Below, piece by piece: positions 49,556 to 58,479 of a stretch of 64,000 nt of DNA; positions within the stretch are counted from its first letter, which is position 1, and each line of letters starts with the position of its first letter. Source of the stretch: Aliamphritea spongicola (lineage in GTDB: Bacteria; Pseudomonadota; Gammaproteobacteria; Pseudomonadales; Balneatricaceae). Location of the stretch: assembly GCA_024347235.1 (NCBI GenBank), contig AP025283.1:1612001-1676000 (forward strand), given 5' to 3'. Position numbers and translations under genes: made by a program. The notes below the pieces were generated by a model. It did not search any database and was not told the DNA's origin. It saw only the letters and a list, made by a program, of their open reading frames with translations.

Positions 49556-50194
49556 ATGAAGATCATACTTGCTGATCGCTCGCCGCTGTTTCGTCTTGGT
49601 TTAGGTCTTGCGTTAGAGCAGGCCGGGATCATCGTTGATACGTTTGAAGTAAACAGTATTGAAACGATGGCCAGCCGCCTGAACAAAACCAGTGGTACTG
49701 TCGTGGTTATCGTTGATGCGCAGTTGCCGGGATTGCAAAGCCTTAATCAGCTTAAGGTTGCAGCCGGTAATGCGGATGCGCGTTTCCTGATTATGACCAA
49801 TAATCTGGACATTGTTGTGTCCCGCTGGGCGGTGCTGAATGGCTTTCACGGAGTGATTGCCAAGACATCGGGTATGGAAGAGTTTGGTAATGCTATCCGC
49901 AATGTGCTGGAAGGCCAGATCTGGCGTTATGATGAAACAGCGGATCCTGATCAGCTGAGTGGACAGCAGACCCGAATCGGTTATGCATTGCGCCGTTTGT
50001 CTGAACAGGAAAACAACGTGCTGAGCCTGGTGCGCTGCGGTTTGCGTAATAAGCAGATTGCCCATCAGATGTCGCTCACCGAGCACACGATTAAATCACA
50101 TATGTCGAATATTCTTCGCAAGCTGGAAATCGAGAACCGGACTCAGTTAGTGATTGCGGTGCAAAAATCGATCTTAATCAGGCGCGTTTGTTAA
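49556..50194 (+). CDS. LuxR-family response-regulator-like transcription factor
   Basis: ATG 49556, 212 residues, intact. Receiver-like domain with ILADRSPLF and a candidate phospho-acceptor Asp in VIVDAQLPG; C-terminal GerE HTH (SEQENNVLSLVRCGLRNKQI, SLTEHTIKSHMSNILRKLEI). One acidic residue of the usual DD pair is retained (LAD). No kinase alongside. It may regulate the upstream DUF6506 gene. Confidence 0.84.
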   Translation: MKIILADRSPLFRLGLGLALEQAGIIVDTFEVNSIETMASRLNKTSGTVVVIVDAQLPGLQSLNQLKVAAGNADARFLIMTNNLDIVVSRWAVLNGFHGVIAKTSGMEEFGNAIRNVLEGQIWRYDETADPDQLSGQQTRIGYALRRLSEQENNVLSLVRCGLRNKQIAHQMSLTEHTIKSHMSNILRKLEIENRTQLVIAVQKSILIRRVC

Positions 50195-50260
50195 CGGCCT
50201 GATCACTTCAGACAGCTCCCCAGTAGTATTCAGGCAAACAATGGGGAGCTCTTCGTTTAT

Positions 50261-50449
50261 CTATCCCGGATAGATTTCATTTTTCAGTAAATACGCATCG
50301 TGCCTGACGCGGGCAAATTCAGTGTCGCTCTGATTCAGCGGGCAGTGTGTGTCTCTGCTGTTCAGCAGGAGGCTGCGGGTATTCTTCCGCGAAGGAATCA
50401 CGGTAATCTTATGCTGCTGTAACGGTTGGGATGGCTGCTTGTGATACAT
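50261..50449 (-). CDS. Small hypothetical protein
   Basis: ATG 50449 preceded by AGGGGAG with good spacing; 62 residues, basic (MYHKQPSQPLQQHKITVIPS ... LLKNEIYPG). The ribosome site is the main support. Not recognised. Confidence 0.42.
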   Translation of the reverse strand: MYHKQPSQPLQQHKITVIPSRKNTRSLLLNSRDTHCPLNQSDTEFARVRHDAYLLKNEIYPG

Positions 50450-50635
50450 GCTGATGCTCCCCTTATCTGTCTCATCGTCGGTTGTCACAAAAACTTAATA
50501 CAGCTAAAGCTCTGATACAGCATAGACGCTATTTATGACTTCGCTATGACAGTTTTACGGTGCCTTATAACTTTTTGTTAACACCGTCGAAGGGAAAGTG
50601 TGGCAGTCGTGGGGTGACGCAGAGTATGAGGAGAG

Positions 50636-50660
50636 ATGAGGGCCCGGAACGGGCCCTCAT
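50636..50660 (-). terminator. Hairpin downstream of tal
   Basis: ATGAGGGCCC-GGAA-CGGGCCCTCAT, a very stable stem just past the end of transaldolase, without a long T run. Confidence 0.6.
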
Positions 50661-50679
50661 GGTGAGGCTTCAGACGCGT

Positions 50680-51641
50680 TTATTTAAGCAGTACGCTTAA
50701 TTGTGCTTCAAGGGTCAGCTGATCTTTAGTGAAGTTGCGGATGCCCTCAGCAAGCTTCTCAGTGGCCATCGCATCTTCATTCATATTCCAGCGAAATGCT
50801 GCTTCACTGTTTTCAGCCAGATCGTCGGCGCTGACAGGGTTCTCTGCGAACAGTTTACGGTCAAGCGGTAACTGGGTATTGGCCAGTTCAGTGATCAGGG
50901 TAGGGCTGATTGTCAGGCGGTCACAGCCGGCCAGCTGACGGATTTCTTCAGCGTTACGGAAACTGGCACCCATGACGACCGTATTGAAGTTGTTCTGCTT
51001 GTAATAATTAAAGATGCGGCTGACAGATACGACGCCCGGATCATTTGCACCGGATAAGTCGGTACCTTCAGGGCTGTTCGCTTTGTACCAGTCAAGAATA
51101 CGGCCAACGAAAGGCGAAATAAGGTACGCGCCGGCATCGGCACAGGCAACGGCCTGGGCAAAGCCAAACAGCAATGTCAGGTTACAGTTGATGCCTTCCT
51201 TTCCAGTTGGCGTGCTGCTTCAATACCTTCCCAGGTGGATGCGATTTTGATCAGTACCCGGTCGTTAGCGATGCCTGCTTCGTTATAAAGCCCCATCAGT
51301 TTACGGGCTTTTTCCACGGTTGCCTGAGTATCAAAAGACAGGCGGGCGTCTACTTCGGTTGAGATGCGGCCCGGAATGTATTTCAGAATTTCGCAGCCAG
51401 CCAATACTGCCAGCTTATCGCTGGTGTTTGCCAGTAGTTCAGCAGAGCTTCCACCCTGGCTTAAGGCCCACTGACCTGCCTGCTGAATAAACGGACGATA
51501 ACTTTCATCCTGGCTGGCTTTAAGTAGCAGGGAAGGGTTTGTGGTTGCGTCCTGCGGCTGTAATTGTTCAATCGCTTTGATATCACCGGTGTCTGCGACA
51601 ATGGTGGTGAACTGTTTCAACTGATCCAGCTGGTTTTGCAT
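50680..51641 (-). CDS. tal: Transaldolase, frameshifted
   Basis: Start 51641 ([20 protein letters not shown]). Pentose-phosphate enzyme. Signature [15 protein letters not shown], the Schiff-base Lys in [14 protein letters not shown], and, after a base restored near 51190, [20 protein letters not shown] and [11 protein letters not shown]. About 321 residues, TalB size. Confidence 0.95.
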
Positions 51642-51681
51642 ATTAATAACTACCTGTCATTCTTATTGTGCTAAGGCGCGT

Positions 51682-52695
51682 TTACTTAACAAATTCCGCT
51701 GCCTGTTTAAGTACTTCTATGCCGGCACCACTGCGGTGGGCGTTTTCACTGATATGGCGACGGAACTGGCGGCCGCCTCGCTGACCATGAAATAAACCAA
51801 GAATATGGCGGGTCATATGACCCAGATAAGCACCCTGAGATAACTGTTCTTCAATGTATGGGTAAAGCTGCTCAAGAACCTCGGTGCGGCTTGGTACAGA
51901 CGAGTCCTGACCATAACAGACTTGATCTACTTCAGCCATCATATAAGGGTTCTGATAGGCCTCCCTACCCAGCATGACACCGTCAACGTGCTGAAGATGC
52001 TCCTGGCTGGCCTCCAGAGTTTTTATACCGCCGTTAATCAGAATCTCCAGTTCCGGAAATGCTTGTTTGATCCGGTACACCCATTCGTATTTCAGTGGCG
52101 GGATATCTCGGTTTTCCTTTGGGCTCAGGCCCTGCAATATAGCTTTACGGGCATGGATGATGAAGGTATTGCAGCCTGACGCTTTAACGGTAGAAATGAA
52201 GTGGTGCAGCTCTTCATAACTGTCCATATCATCAATGCCTAAGCGGTGTTTTACCGTGACAGGAATTGAAACTGCGCTTTGCATGGTATGCAGGCACTCA
52301 GCAACCAATTCCGGATGTGCCATCAGGCAGGCACCGATCATATTGTTCTGTACCCGGTCACTCGGGCAGCCGACATTCAGGTTGACTTCATCATAACCAA
52401 AGTCTTCGGCCATTTTGCTGCACTGAGCCAGATCCTGAGGATTGCTGCCGCCCAGCTGTAACGCGACCGGATGTTCCTGCGGGCTGAATTTTAAGAAGCG
52501 TTCAGTATCACCATGAATCAGTGCGCCGGTGGTCACCATTTCTGTATACAGCACTGCCTGAGAAGAGATCAGTCGGTGAAAATACCGGCAATGCCGGTCA
52601 GTCCAGTCCATCATGGGGGCCACGGTGAAGGCTCGATTGACTGTATCCCGCGGGGTGTGGGGCTTCGGGGAAGATTTGGCTCGATTTTCTGACAC
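51682..52695 (-). CDS. dusA: tRNA-dihydrouridine(20/20a) synthase
   Basis: GTG 52695 gives 337 residues, intact. FMN enzyme reducing U20/U20a of tRNA. Blocks: [40 protein letters not shown], the catalytic Cys in [15 protein letters not shown], and [23 protein letters not shown]. The 5' end appears to have been replaced by an integrated islet: a second, slightly different dusA 5' end lies at 54758-54901 in the same orientation. The first residues ([15 protein letters not shown]) therefore come from the islet. Confidence 0.95.
   Translation of the reverse strand: MSENRAKSSPKPHTPRDTVNRAFTVAPMMDWTDRHCRYFHRLISSQAVLYTEMVTTGALIHGDTERFLKFSPQEHPVALQLGGSNPQDLAQCSKMAEDFGYDEVNLNVGCPSDRVQNNMIGACLMAHPELVAECLHTMQSAVSIPVTVKHRLGIDDMDSYEELHHFISTVKASGCNTFIIHARKAILQGLSPKENRDIPPLKYEWVYRIKQAFPELEILINGGIKTLEASQEHLQHVDGVMLGREAYQNPYMMAEVDQVCYGQDSSVPSRTEVLEQLYPYIEEQLSQGAYLGHMTRHILGLFHGQRGGRQFRRHISENAHRSGAGIEVLKQAAEFVK
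52600..52647. repeat. dusA attachment-site copy, dusA side
   Basis: Within codons for [12 protein letters not shown]. It shares TCCAGTCCATCAT exactly, plus CACGGT and later matches, with 54783-54828. Interpreted as one end of an integrative element in dusA, a recognised integration hotspot. Confidence 0.75.
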
Positions 52696-52744
52696 GTAAA
52701 ATTGCTCTATTTAGGCCCTGTTTTGCCCCTTTTGCACTATTAGG

Positions 52745-52760
52745 GCTACGAAAATGCTAC
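52745..52760. repeat. Arm-type repeat, dusA-side end of the islet
   Basis: GCTACGAAAATGCTAC. The same GCTACG-N4-TGCTAC pattern in the same orientation occurs at 54710-54725 near the other end, as expected for integrase arm sites. A GCTACAA/TTTGTAGC hairpin follows at once (52756-52776). Confidence 0.5.
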
Positions 52761-52953
52761 AAGAAATCTTTGTAGCAGCACTTCTCTTTAAGTGTTGAAG
52801 ACGGCCTTATTAGAGGGCATGGATACCAAAAAGCATCTTATTTCTGATCGTCGATACATAGAAAGAGAGGGCGTAATTTTACACTGTGTCGTAGAGCTAT
52901 AGCAAAGTGCTGATTGTTAGATTGTCTGCGGAGATCTTGAGTTGTAGATAGAT

Positions 52954-53778
52954 TTAAACAAGAGGAATTTCACTGAATTCAATTTTGTACTCAGTACTTG
53001 AAAGACTGCCTTGATAGACCTTACATTGCATATCGTTTTTGCAATTGCTTTTAATATTCTTGATTTGGTCTCTTCAGTTGCTCTGGGGCCAAAGTATATT
53101 TTTGGATGGCGTCTTTTGGTATTGGTGAAAGAAATACTCTGTTCCCAAATGTATCTGTTACTCCTGTATTGATTAGGTGGTCCTCCATCCGCGCTCTTAC
53201 TATTCGGATTTCTTGTTCATAAGCCCAATCTAAAGGCTTGTTGTTCATAAGGTTTTTGTGCGCGTAGGTCGTTGTACTTGGGTTTTTAGGATTAAGGGTT
53301 GGGATTAATTCTGAGTAGATGACTGACATAGGGGATGTTTTCCCCTGCTTGGCTAGAGGCGTAGAAAAGTCGTGGTTGTCTTCGAAGCCAATGATATAGC
53401 CAGTGTAGTCTTTGGCATAATGAGCCCACATTAACAGGTTTAGATTAGTTCTACTTAGAGATAACACTCCGTAGTTATCGCTAAGTAGCTCCTGACTGTT
53501 TCTGAAGCAATAGATGGATCAAAGTTCTCTAAGATAGGTTCAATTGCTTCTGATCTGAGCCTTTCATATTCAGATGGATTGCTTTTAGCGGGGTGGTCTG
53601 TGGGAAGGGGAGTCAAGAATTTGTCATCGAATCGACGACAAAGATCTTCTTTCAATTCCTGGATATCAATTATTGAAGAAAATTCATATGGGTCATTTAG
53701 AGAAGTAAATGGGGTGAATCGAATAGCTAAGTTAGTGATGCAGTCTGTTCTTTCGGGTGGAAGGTATTTGAAAAACAT
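52954..53778 (-). CDS. DUF2971 protein, frameshifted
   Basis: Start 53778 (MFFKYLPPERTDCITNLAIR, then FTPFTSLNDPYEFSSI, the typical DUF2971 opening). After a shift near 53465: LSLSRTNLNLLMWAHYAKDY, TGYIIGFEDNHDF, and PLDWAYEQEIRIVRAR, the MWAHYA and YE.E.R signatures. With two further shifts near 53050 and 53000 the frame ends at 52954 in TEYKIEFSEIPLV. About 276 residues. DUF2971 proteins often occur in accessory and phage-defence contexts, but the biochemical role is unknown. Last gene of the islet. Confidence 0.72.
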
Positions 53779-53918
53779 CCGTTGTCATTCCTAATAGAAT
53801 TATCGTAGCTATGCGCATTGTGCATTAGGCTCGGCTGTATTGGAATTCTTGTTTGGGAGCTGTCAATTTATATAAAAGTTCACGGGCAGCAAAAGTTATT
53901 GATTGTTGCCGTCTGTAG

Positions 53919-54389
53919 TTAGTTCTTAGAAGGAGTGTTATCGGTTTCTAGTTTGGTGTGGAGGATTTCGTAGCCGTTTAGCATTGCGTGTACATCTGAA
54001 GGTGGTAAGGAATTCAGCATTAATTGCTCTTGTTCTAAAAAGTTGCGGAAGCAGTACTCAATCTGGTCGTTGCTGAGGCCTGTAAACCATAAGCGAGTAA
54101 GGTTTCTTACTAGGTTAGCCATGAATTCAGTTTGTTTACATAGAGCTCGAAGCTCGAACTGTGAATGTGGCAGTTTTTGTATTAGGTGCGTTTCAGTGGC
54201 TTCTAACCCGGCTAAGCGACTTTTCAGAGCTAGCATGGCTCGTATCATGGAATCACCTACATTCTCTATGACCCTATGATTTCTTATTGCTTCAGTTAAT
54301 ACCGCAGAGTGAAGTTTGGTCGGATTGTATTGGCCGTGAGCGGCACTAATTTTTGCCAAGAATTGACAAGTTGTTTTCATTTTCAACAT
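53919..54389 (-). CDS. Helical hypothetical protein of the dusA islet
   Basis: 156 residues from 54389 (MLKMKTTCQFLAKISAAHGQ) or 147 from the fourth-codon region onward. All-helical by eye: IENVGDSMIRAMLALKSRLA, LPHSQFELRALCKQTEFMAN, LVRNLTRLWFTGLSNDQIEY. No transmembrane segment. Not recognised. Its start lies within the 3' end of the upstream membrane-protein gene, so the two are translationally coupled. Confidence 0.6.
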   Translation of the reverse strand: MLKMKTTCQFLAKISAAHGQYNPTKLHSAVLTEAIRNHRVIENVGDSMIRAMLALKSRLAGLEATETHLIQKLPHSQFELRALCKQTEFMANLVRNLTRLWFTGLSNDQIEYCFRNFLEQEQLMLNSLPPSDVHAMLNGYEILHTKLETDNTPSKN

Positions 54390-54647
54390 TACAAGCTTTC
54401 ATCACTGCTTTGGCAATTGCTTGATCGTCTCTTTTATCTCTGCCTTTGGACAGATGAATAGCTAAGAAAACGCCATAGGCTGCCGCAACTAAATTACCAA
54501 AAATGAAATAACACCTTTGGCTGCTTGGTCAAGTGTGTCTATCTTATCAGCATTCCACGTAAGGATTACAACAGCGATTACGGGAATGTTAATCAGCCAG
54601 ATAGCGTGATCAAAAACAAAGTCTTTGAGTTTAGCTACTTTCTTCAT
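54346..54647 (-). CDS. Two-helix membrane protein of the dusA islet, frameshifted
   Basis: ATG 54647 (MKKVAKLKDFVFDHAIWLIN, IPVIAVVILTW); one T missing near 54513 joins it to SFFGNLVAAAYGVFLAIHLS and a charged tail (KGRDKRDDQAIAKAVMKACN) ending SILGKN at 54346. About 100 residues with two transmembrane helices, N-terminus probably cytoplasmic. First gene of the three-gene islet operon and overlapping the second by about 44 bp. The family is not known to me. Confidence 0.55.
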
Positions 54648-54709
54648 AGATGCTTTCCCTGATCTAAGTGCTTTGATGGTTTATTTATATGATGATTTGG
54701 TTTAGTGGT

Positions 54710-54725
54710 GCTACGTTAGTGCTAC
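54710..54725. repeat. Arm-type repeat, distal end of the islet
   Basis: GCTACGTTAGTGCTAC, matching the GCTACG-N4-TGCTAC pattern at 52745-52760. Confidence 0.5.
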
Positions 54726-54757
54726 GGGTTACAAATGGATTGTCGTAACTTATTGAT

Positions 54758-54901
54758 TTATATGTGCTTATTGGCTTTGCGTATCCAGTCCATCATCGGT
54801 GCCACGGTAAAGCGGCGGTTGACGGTATCTGTGATGGTTGCTGGGCTGGGGCTTGAGTTCAGGGCGTTGTTCACTGTTGGTTCTACTATATCTTTAGGCA
54901 T
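54758..54901 (-). pseudogene. Displaced original 5' end of dusA
   Basis: Reads MPKDIVEPTVNNALNSSPSP, then [16 protein letters not shown], and then leaves homology (IRKANKHI, stop). The [11 protein letters not shown] block is the conserved DusA N-terminus, so this is the pre-integration start of dusA cut off at the attachment core (54783-54828). A TATAAT at about 55054 upstream may be the old dusA promoter. Confidence 0.8.
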
Positions 54902-55114
54902 CAGAACTTCGTATTTGGGCTTCAGGTTTTTAGACTTTGCTCAGGGATCTGTGGTTGAGTTTGAGCAAGTCGCTCAGGTGGTTTTTCTGAGGTTTCGGCG
55001 ATTATTAATGCCAGAGTTATGCTCTGAAAACCGGATACATTCATTACGGCGATTATAACCTGTGAGAGAAGCAGTTTCGATAAAAGCGGTAGTTGAACTT
55101 ACCTTAAAGAGAAG

Positions 55115-55201
55115 GGTGTTTGAAGACGGTGTGGGGACACCACCACCGCCTTCTGGCTATCAACGGAGAGAAGAACTGCAGCCAACACATTGCGAGTGTG
55201 C
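55115..55201 (-). ncRNA. Candidate sibling small RNA, copy A
   Basis: Minus-strand promoter: TTGTCC (55236-55231), 17 bp, TATAAT (55213-55208). Transcript order: 5' hairpin (CACA...TGTG), middle stem GGCT/AGCC exposing UUCUUCUCUCC, then 3' hairpin GAAGGCGGTG/CACCGTCTTC at 55153-55122 with GUCCCC in its loop. One G-U pair in the stem replaces G-C seen in copy C. Not a protein gene: no conserved frame between copies. Confidence 0.6.
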
Positions 55202-55409
55202 GCTCACATTATAGGATTAATCGCCCGGGTGGACAATGCTGTTCATTTTTGCGGAAAAATATCTGTGTTGGGAGAGTGCAAAGACAGGAAATAAATAAAG
55301 CCGGGGATGTACCGCCGGCTTTAACTTGCTACTGGCTGGGCAGCCTTCAGAACAAGCGTTCGGATTATACGTCCAGCCGGTGAGCAGTTGCTACTTTGGT
55401 ATTCACTAT

Positions 55410-55503
55410 TTTGGTGAAAGACGGCCCGACTCGGGGAACTGGGCCGCCTTTCAGGCAGCGCTCGTGGAGAGAGGATCTGCTGCCTACACTGATTTCGCAG
55501 TGC
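55410..55503 (-). ncRNA. Candidate sibling small RNA, copy B
   Basis: Promoter TTGAAC (55537-55532), 16 bp, TATACT (55515-55510). 5' hairpin CACTG/CAGTG; middle stem AGGCAGC/GCTGCCT with loop AUCCUCUCUCCACG; 3' hairpin GAAAGGCGGCCC/GGGCCGTCTTTC (55452-55416) with UUCCCC loop. Stem sequences differ from the other copies while pairing is preserved. Confidence 0.6.
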
Positions 55504-55781
55504 AACATCAGTATATGGATGTTTTTGGGTTGTTCAAGCAAACGATCGTTTTAATTTATTGATTTTTATATAAAAATCAGGGTGTTTACTTAGTCGTTTC
55601 TGTTGTCTTGCTTATTGAGGCAGCATTAGCAGGATTGGGAAGTTGTGGTTGGCAGTGCTGAAATGAAGATTGTGCAGACGCAGCTTACTGTCAATTTTGT
55701 GTTTTGCTTGCCAGTGACAGATAACATTGTATAAATGACCTGCCTTGTTGCTTCGGCAGGCCATGCGTAATTTTGATCCGC

Positions 55782-56030
55782 TTATTTAATGAATTTGTTA
55801 TAGGCAAAGAGCAGGATTACAGCGCCGGCTGTTGCGGTAAGAATCGTGGCGATATTGAATCCGCTGACAGAGCCCAGGCCAATGAATGAGCCGATAAAGC
55901 CGCCGGCGAAAGCGCCCGCAATGCCCAGGACCATTGTCATAATCCAACCCATTTTATCTTCGCCTGGCATCAGCCAGCGTGCCAGTGCACCGGCGACTAA
56001 TCCAAGAATTATCCAGCTTAAAATACCCAT
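55782..56030 (-). CDS. GlsB/YeaQ/YmgE-family stress membrane protein
   Basis: Intact, 82 residues: MGILSWIILGLVAGALARWL, MPGEDKMGWIMTMVLGIAGA, FAGGFIGSFIGLGSVSGF. Three small-residue-rich transmembrane helices of the transglycosylase-associated family, usually induced by stress. It lies between sibling RNA copies B and C on the same strand. Confidence 0.9.
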   Translation of the reverse strand: MGILSWIILGLVAGALARWLMPGEDKMGWIMTMVLGIAGAFAGGFIGSFIGLGSVSGFNIATILTATAGAVILLFAYNKFIK

Positions 56031-56248
56031 AAATATAGCCCTGATGAATGATTAATTTGTTGGCAATGATCTGTTTACTGTACTGAATCATTGCTTAATT
56101 ATGGGGAGTTGCAAGGTACTGAGCACCAAAAGCTGATGATGAGTATGTATGGTTGAAAGGCTTTATTCGGAACGCTGCAGGTGCTCTGGTTGCTTGCTAC
56201 GAAGCAGGTTTGATTGTGTCTTTTGGTGTGAAGAGTTTTAGCTTTTAA

Positions 56249-56568
56249 TTAGAGTAAGCAGCGTTTTATCTTGCTTTTTGTGGTGCTGATCCTTGGTTGG
56301 ATAATGGTATTGGGGGCAGCTTCTTTCTTTGCCTGTTCAGAAGTAATTGCATAAGCCATAAAGTGTGGCTGCAGTTCGCCGTGTTCTTCCTGATAGCAGA
56401 ATTCACTCAGCCGAAAATGGGTGAGCCCTTCTGCTCTTTGGCGAGTTTTGGCAGATGGAGTATTTTGCCAACCTTAGGAAGGTGTCCGATACGTTTGGCA
56501 GATCCAATGAATGTATAACCTTCTGTAAAGAAGTTTATCGTGTATATCGTTTCCATGATGTCGTCCAT
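56249..56568 (-). CDS. Hypothetical small protein, frameshifted
   Basis: ATG 56568 behind AAGGATC (MDDIMETIYTINFFTEGYTF, IGSAKRIGHLPKVGKILHL); a shift near 56412 joins it to FRLSEFCYQEEHGELQPHFM and a basic tail ending KIKRCLL at 56249. About 106 residues. Not recognised; supported by start signal and composition only. Confidence 0.45.
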
Positions 56569-57163
56569 ACAGAGATCCTTTGTTGGACTGTTCAGTGACT
56601 GATCAGTCTATCGCGGGATTTTCCGGAAGATAATAATCATTCGTACATGTACTACCCAACCTGGGTAATATCTTACTCATTATGTGGATTTTTAAATAAA
56701 CAGATTTTCCAAAAACTGGCGACACGCAGGGTGGCAGGTAAGTTTTTGAGACTTACTGTGCGCGGATAATGGAAAATAAATCCAGCTGATCTTCAGGTTG
56801 AAAGGCGGCTCGGGGACGGTGAGCCGCCTTTCTGGCAATCTGCGGAGAGAACATCTGCCAGCACGTTACTGCTGTGCGAGGCGCATTATACGAAAGGATA
56901 ATGCGTAATCAAGCAAACAGGCGTTTCAATTTGCTTAATCTTTATTCGTTATTGGGTATGCTGTGTATTAGATTAGCGACAAAATAGCCTGCTCTGATGG
57001 TTTCACGCTCAGTAAAGTGTGAAGTGACACTGCTTGTATTTCGGTTAATACCGGCCATATTGATAGAGCGGTCATGTTTTATATGACGACATTTTTTGAC
57101 AGAAAACTGTCAGAAAGCCTGATTCAGATTGGTGAGGTGGGGCTGGTCAGGCGGGGAGAGGAT
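56569..57163. other. Gene-free stretch holding sibling RNA copy C
   Basis: Besides copy C (56795-56878) I see no gene. An upstream leader for the lipoprotein gene at 57164 begins somewhere after about 56950. Confidence 0.45.
56795..56878 (-). ncRNA. Candidate sibling small RNA, copy C
   Basis: The clearest copy. Promoter TTGATT (56912-56907), 16 bp, TATAAT (56890-56885), then a GCGC discriminator typical of strong stable-RNA promoters. Hairpins: GCAC/GTGC; CTGGCA/TGCCAG with loop GAUGUUCUCUCCGCAGAU; and a perfect GAAAGGCGGCTC/GAGCCGCCTTTC stem (56832-56800) with GUCCCC in the loop. U-tract after the last stem is short (UUUC), so termination efficiency is uncertain. Confidence 0.65.
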
Positions 57164-57694
57164 GTGAGATTTATCAGTTTGTTTTTAATCGCAATTTTAT
57201 CGGGTTGTGCGTCGGTGGATGGTGAAAAAGAAAAACTGGCGACGGCGGTGCCGGTTGATGATGTTGCAGCAGAAGAGCCTGTGGCGAAGGTGGATTCTTC
57301 GGTTGAATATATTCATCTGTTCGATGTTTTACAGAGGTATCCTAAGTCCGGTCTGGGTATTTTTGAGGACTGGGTGATTGTTAAAGTTAATACTGCTGAT
57401 GAAAAGGCAATCTGGTCATTTCCACCCGTTTATCATCCCGCTTATCCTGCAGCTGTCAGACGCGAGATTATTAACAGTGATGGCAGCATCAGAATTCATA
57501 CGCATATGAATTGTGCGGCAGCAGAGGCTTTGTGTGAGTTGCTATTCCGGGACTTTATTGCGATGAGTGAAAAGTACTGGGCGGTTCTTAGAATTTCAAA
57601 AGTTCAGTATCGGGATGTGTCGCTTATTTGCACAGTGATACAGGGATTAGCATATAAGTTTTGTTGCGCGGTCCCGTATGAAGATGCCTGTTAA
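57164..57694 (+). CDS. Hypothetical lipoprotein
   Basis: GTG 57164 behind GGAGAGGAT gives MRFISLFLIAILSGCASVDG, a clean lipoprotein signal with lipobox LSGC; longer in-frame starts exist from 57074 but spoil it. The mature part of about 160 residues has WVIVKVNTADEKAIWSFPPV and several Cys (MNCAAAEALCELL, YKFCCAV). Unknown function; outer-membrane attachment likely (Ala at +2). Confidence 0.65.
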   Translation: MRFISLFLIAILSGCASVDGEKEKLATAVPVDDVAAEEPVAKVDSSVEYIHLFDVLQRYPKSGLGIFEDWVIVKVNTADEKAIWSFPPVYHPAYPAAVRREIINSDGSIRIHTHMNCAAAEALCELLFRDFIAMSEKYWAVLRISKVQYRDVSLICTVIQGLAYKFCCAVPYEDAC

Positions 57695-58264
57695 AAGAGC
57701 CGCAACAGGATTGCAGCTCTGCTTACCTAAGCGCCTGGGGGACATTCCTGACACTTAGTAATACAAGCGTTTGAATTATAAGGCGCTTATCAGGAGGATC
57801 GCAAGTCAGGAGAATCTCAGAGGATTGGTGAAAGGCAGCTCTTGGGGACAGTGAGCTGCCTTTCTGGCTAATTTATTAGGATCATCAGCCAACACGAAAG
57901 CTTCCGTGCCATCATATTATACGTGTTTGCTCAAATATTAATCAAGCAAGTGTCTTTTTAATCTCTTGATTTCGCTGGCTTATATAGCGGGGTTTATTGT
58001 CTGCCGGTTTTAGTTTCAGCGGGTATGCTTATTAAGCTGGCTGTTAGGTAAGAAGCTGTTTTTCGAGATTAAAAACTGATGGTTAGATACGAGTTTCAGG
58101 TTTTCAGAAGCAGACTATTTTTAAGTCGAATAATTAATGGAATGATAGTTAGTTTACCGTGCTTTAATACGCTGTTAGGCCCGGAAAAGCGTTAACTTTC
58201 CGGGTTAACGGTAATCACATTATTAGCATATATTTATTCGCTATAAGTTTAAAAGAGAGATGCG
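57695..58264. other. Gene-free stretch holding sibling RNA copy D
   Basis: Besides copy D (57825-57909) there is AT-rich sequence with no supported gene from 57960 to 58264. Confidence 0.4.
57825..57909 (-). ncRNA. Candidate sibling small RNA, copy D
   Basis: Promoter TTGATT (57945-57940), 18 bp, TATAAT (57921-57916). Hairpins: CACGGAA/TTTCGTG; TTGGCT/AGCCAG with loop GAUGAUCCUAAUAAAU, lacking the CUCUCUCC of the others; and a perfect GAAAGGCAGCTC/GAGCTGCCTTTC stem (57864-57830) with GUCCCC loop. G-C to A-T compensation against copy C at the fourth base pair of the core. The most divergent copy. Confidence 0.58.
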
Positions 58265-58479
58265 TTAGCGTTTGGATATTTCCCGCATTAAACCGCTGAG
58301 ATCCAGTCCCTGATGTGATGCAAGTTGTTCCAGGTCTGACTGGTTACGGGGCGGCACAGAGCTGAGCCGTTGAGCACGGGCTTTTTCTCAGCTACTTTTT
58401 GCTCAATTTTTAGATGCAATTTATTCAATTGCTCGATGCTTAATGATGCGAGGCTTTCAAAAATGTCTTTCTTGTTCAT
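58265..58479 (-). CDS. Small helical hypothetical protein, frameshifted
   Basis: ATG 58479 (MNKKDIFESLASLSIEQLNK, LHLKIEQKVAEKK); one C missing near 58380 joins it to QRLSSVPPRNQSDLEQLASH and GLDLSGLMREISKR, stop at 58265. About 71 residues. The N-terminal amphipathic helix resembles short oligomerisation segments, and the end is basic, but I do not recognise a family. Confidence 0.5.

Larger units (their letters stand above)
54902..55781. other. Gene-free stretch holding two of the four sibling RNA genes
   Basis: Apart from copies A and B (listed separately), this stretch has no convincing protein gene. A hairpin CCTGCC ... GGCAGG at about 55740-55762 lies downstream of the minus-strand GlsB-like gene. 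Confidence 0.5.

Noticed and set aside
55115..57909. Reading the four repeats as REP elements or simple gene terminators
   Set aside because: Each copy has its own -35/-10 at fixed distance and a three-hairpin architecture; a bare REP or terminator would need none of these. Terminator function of the 3' stem remains uncertain because the U-tract is short.
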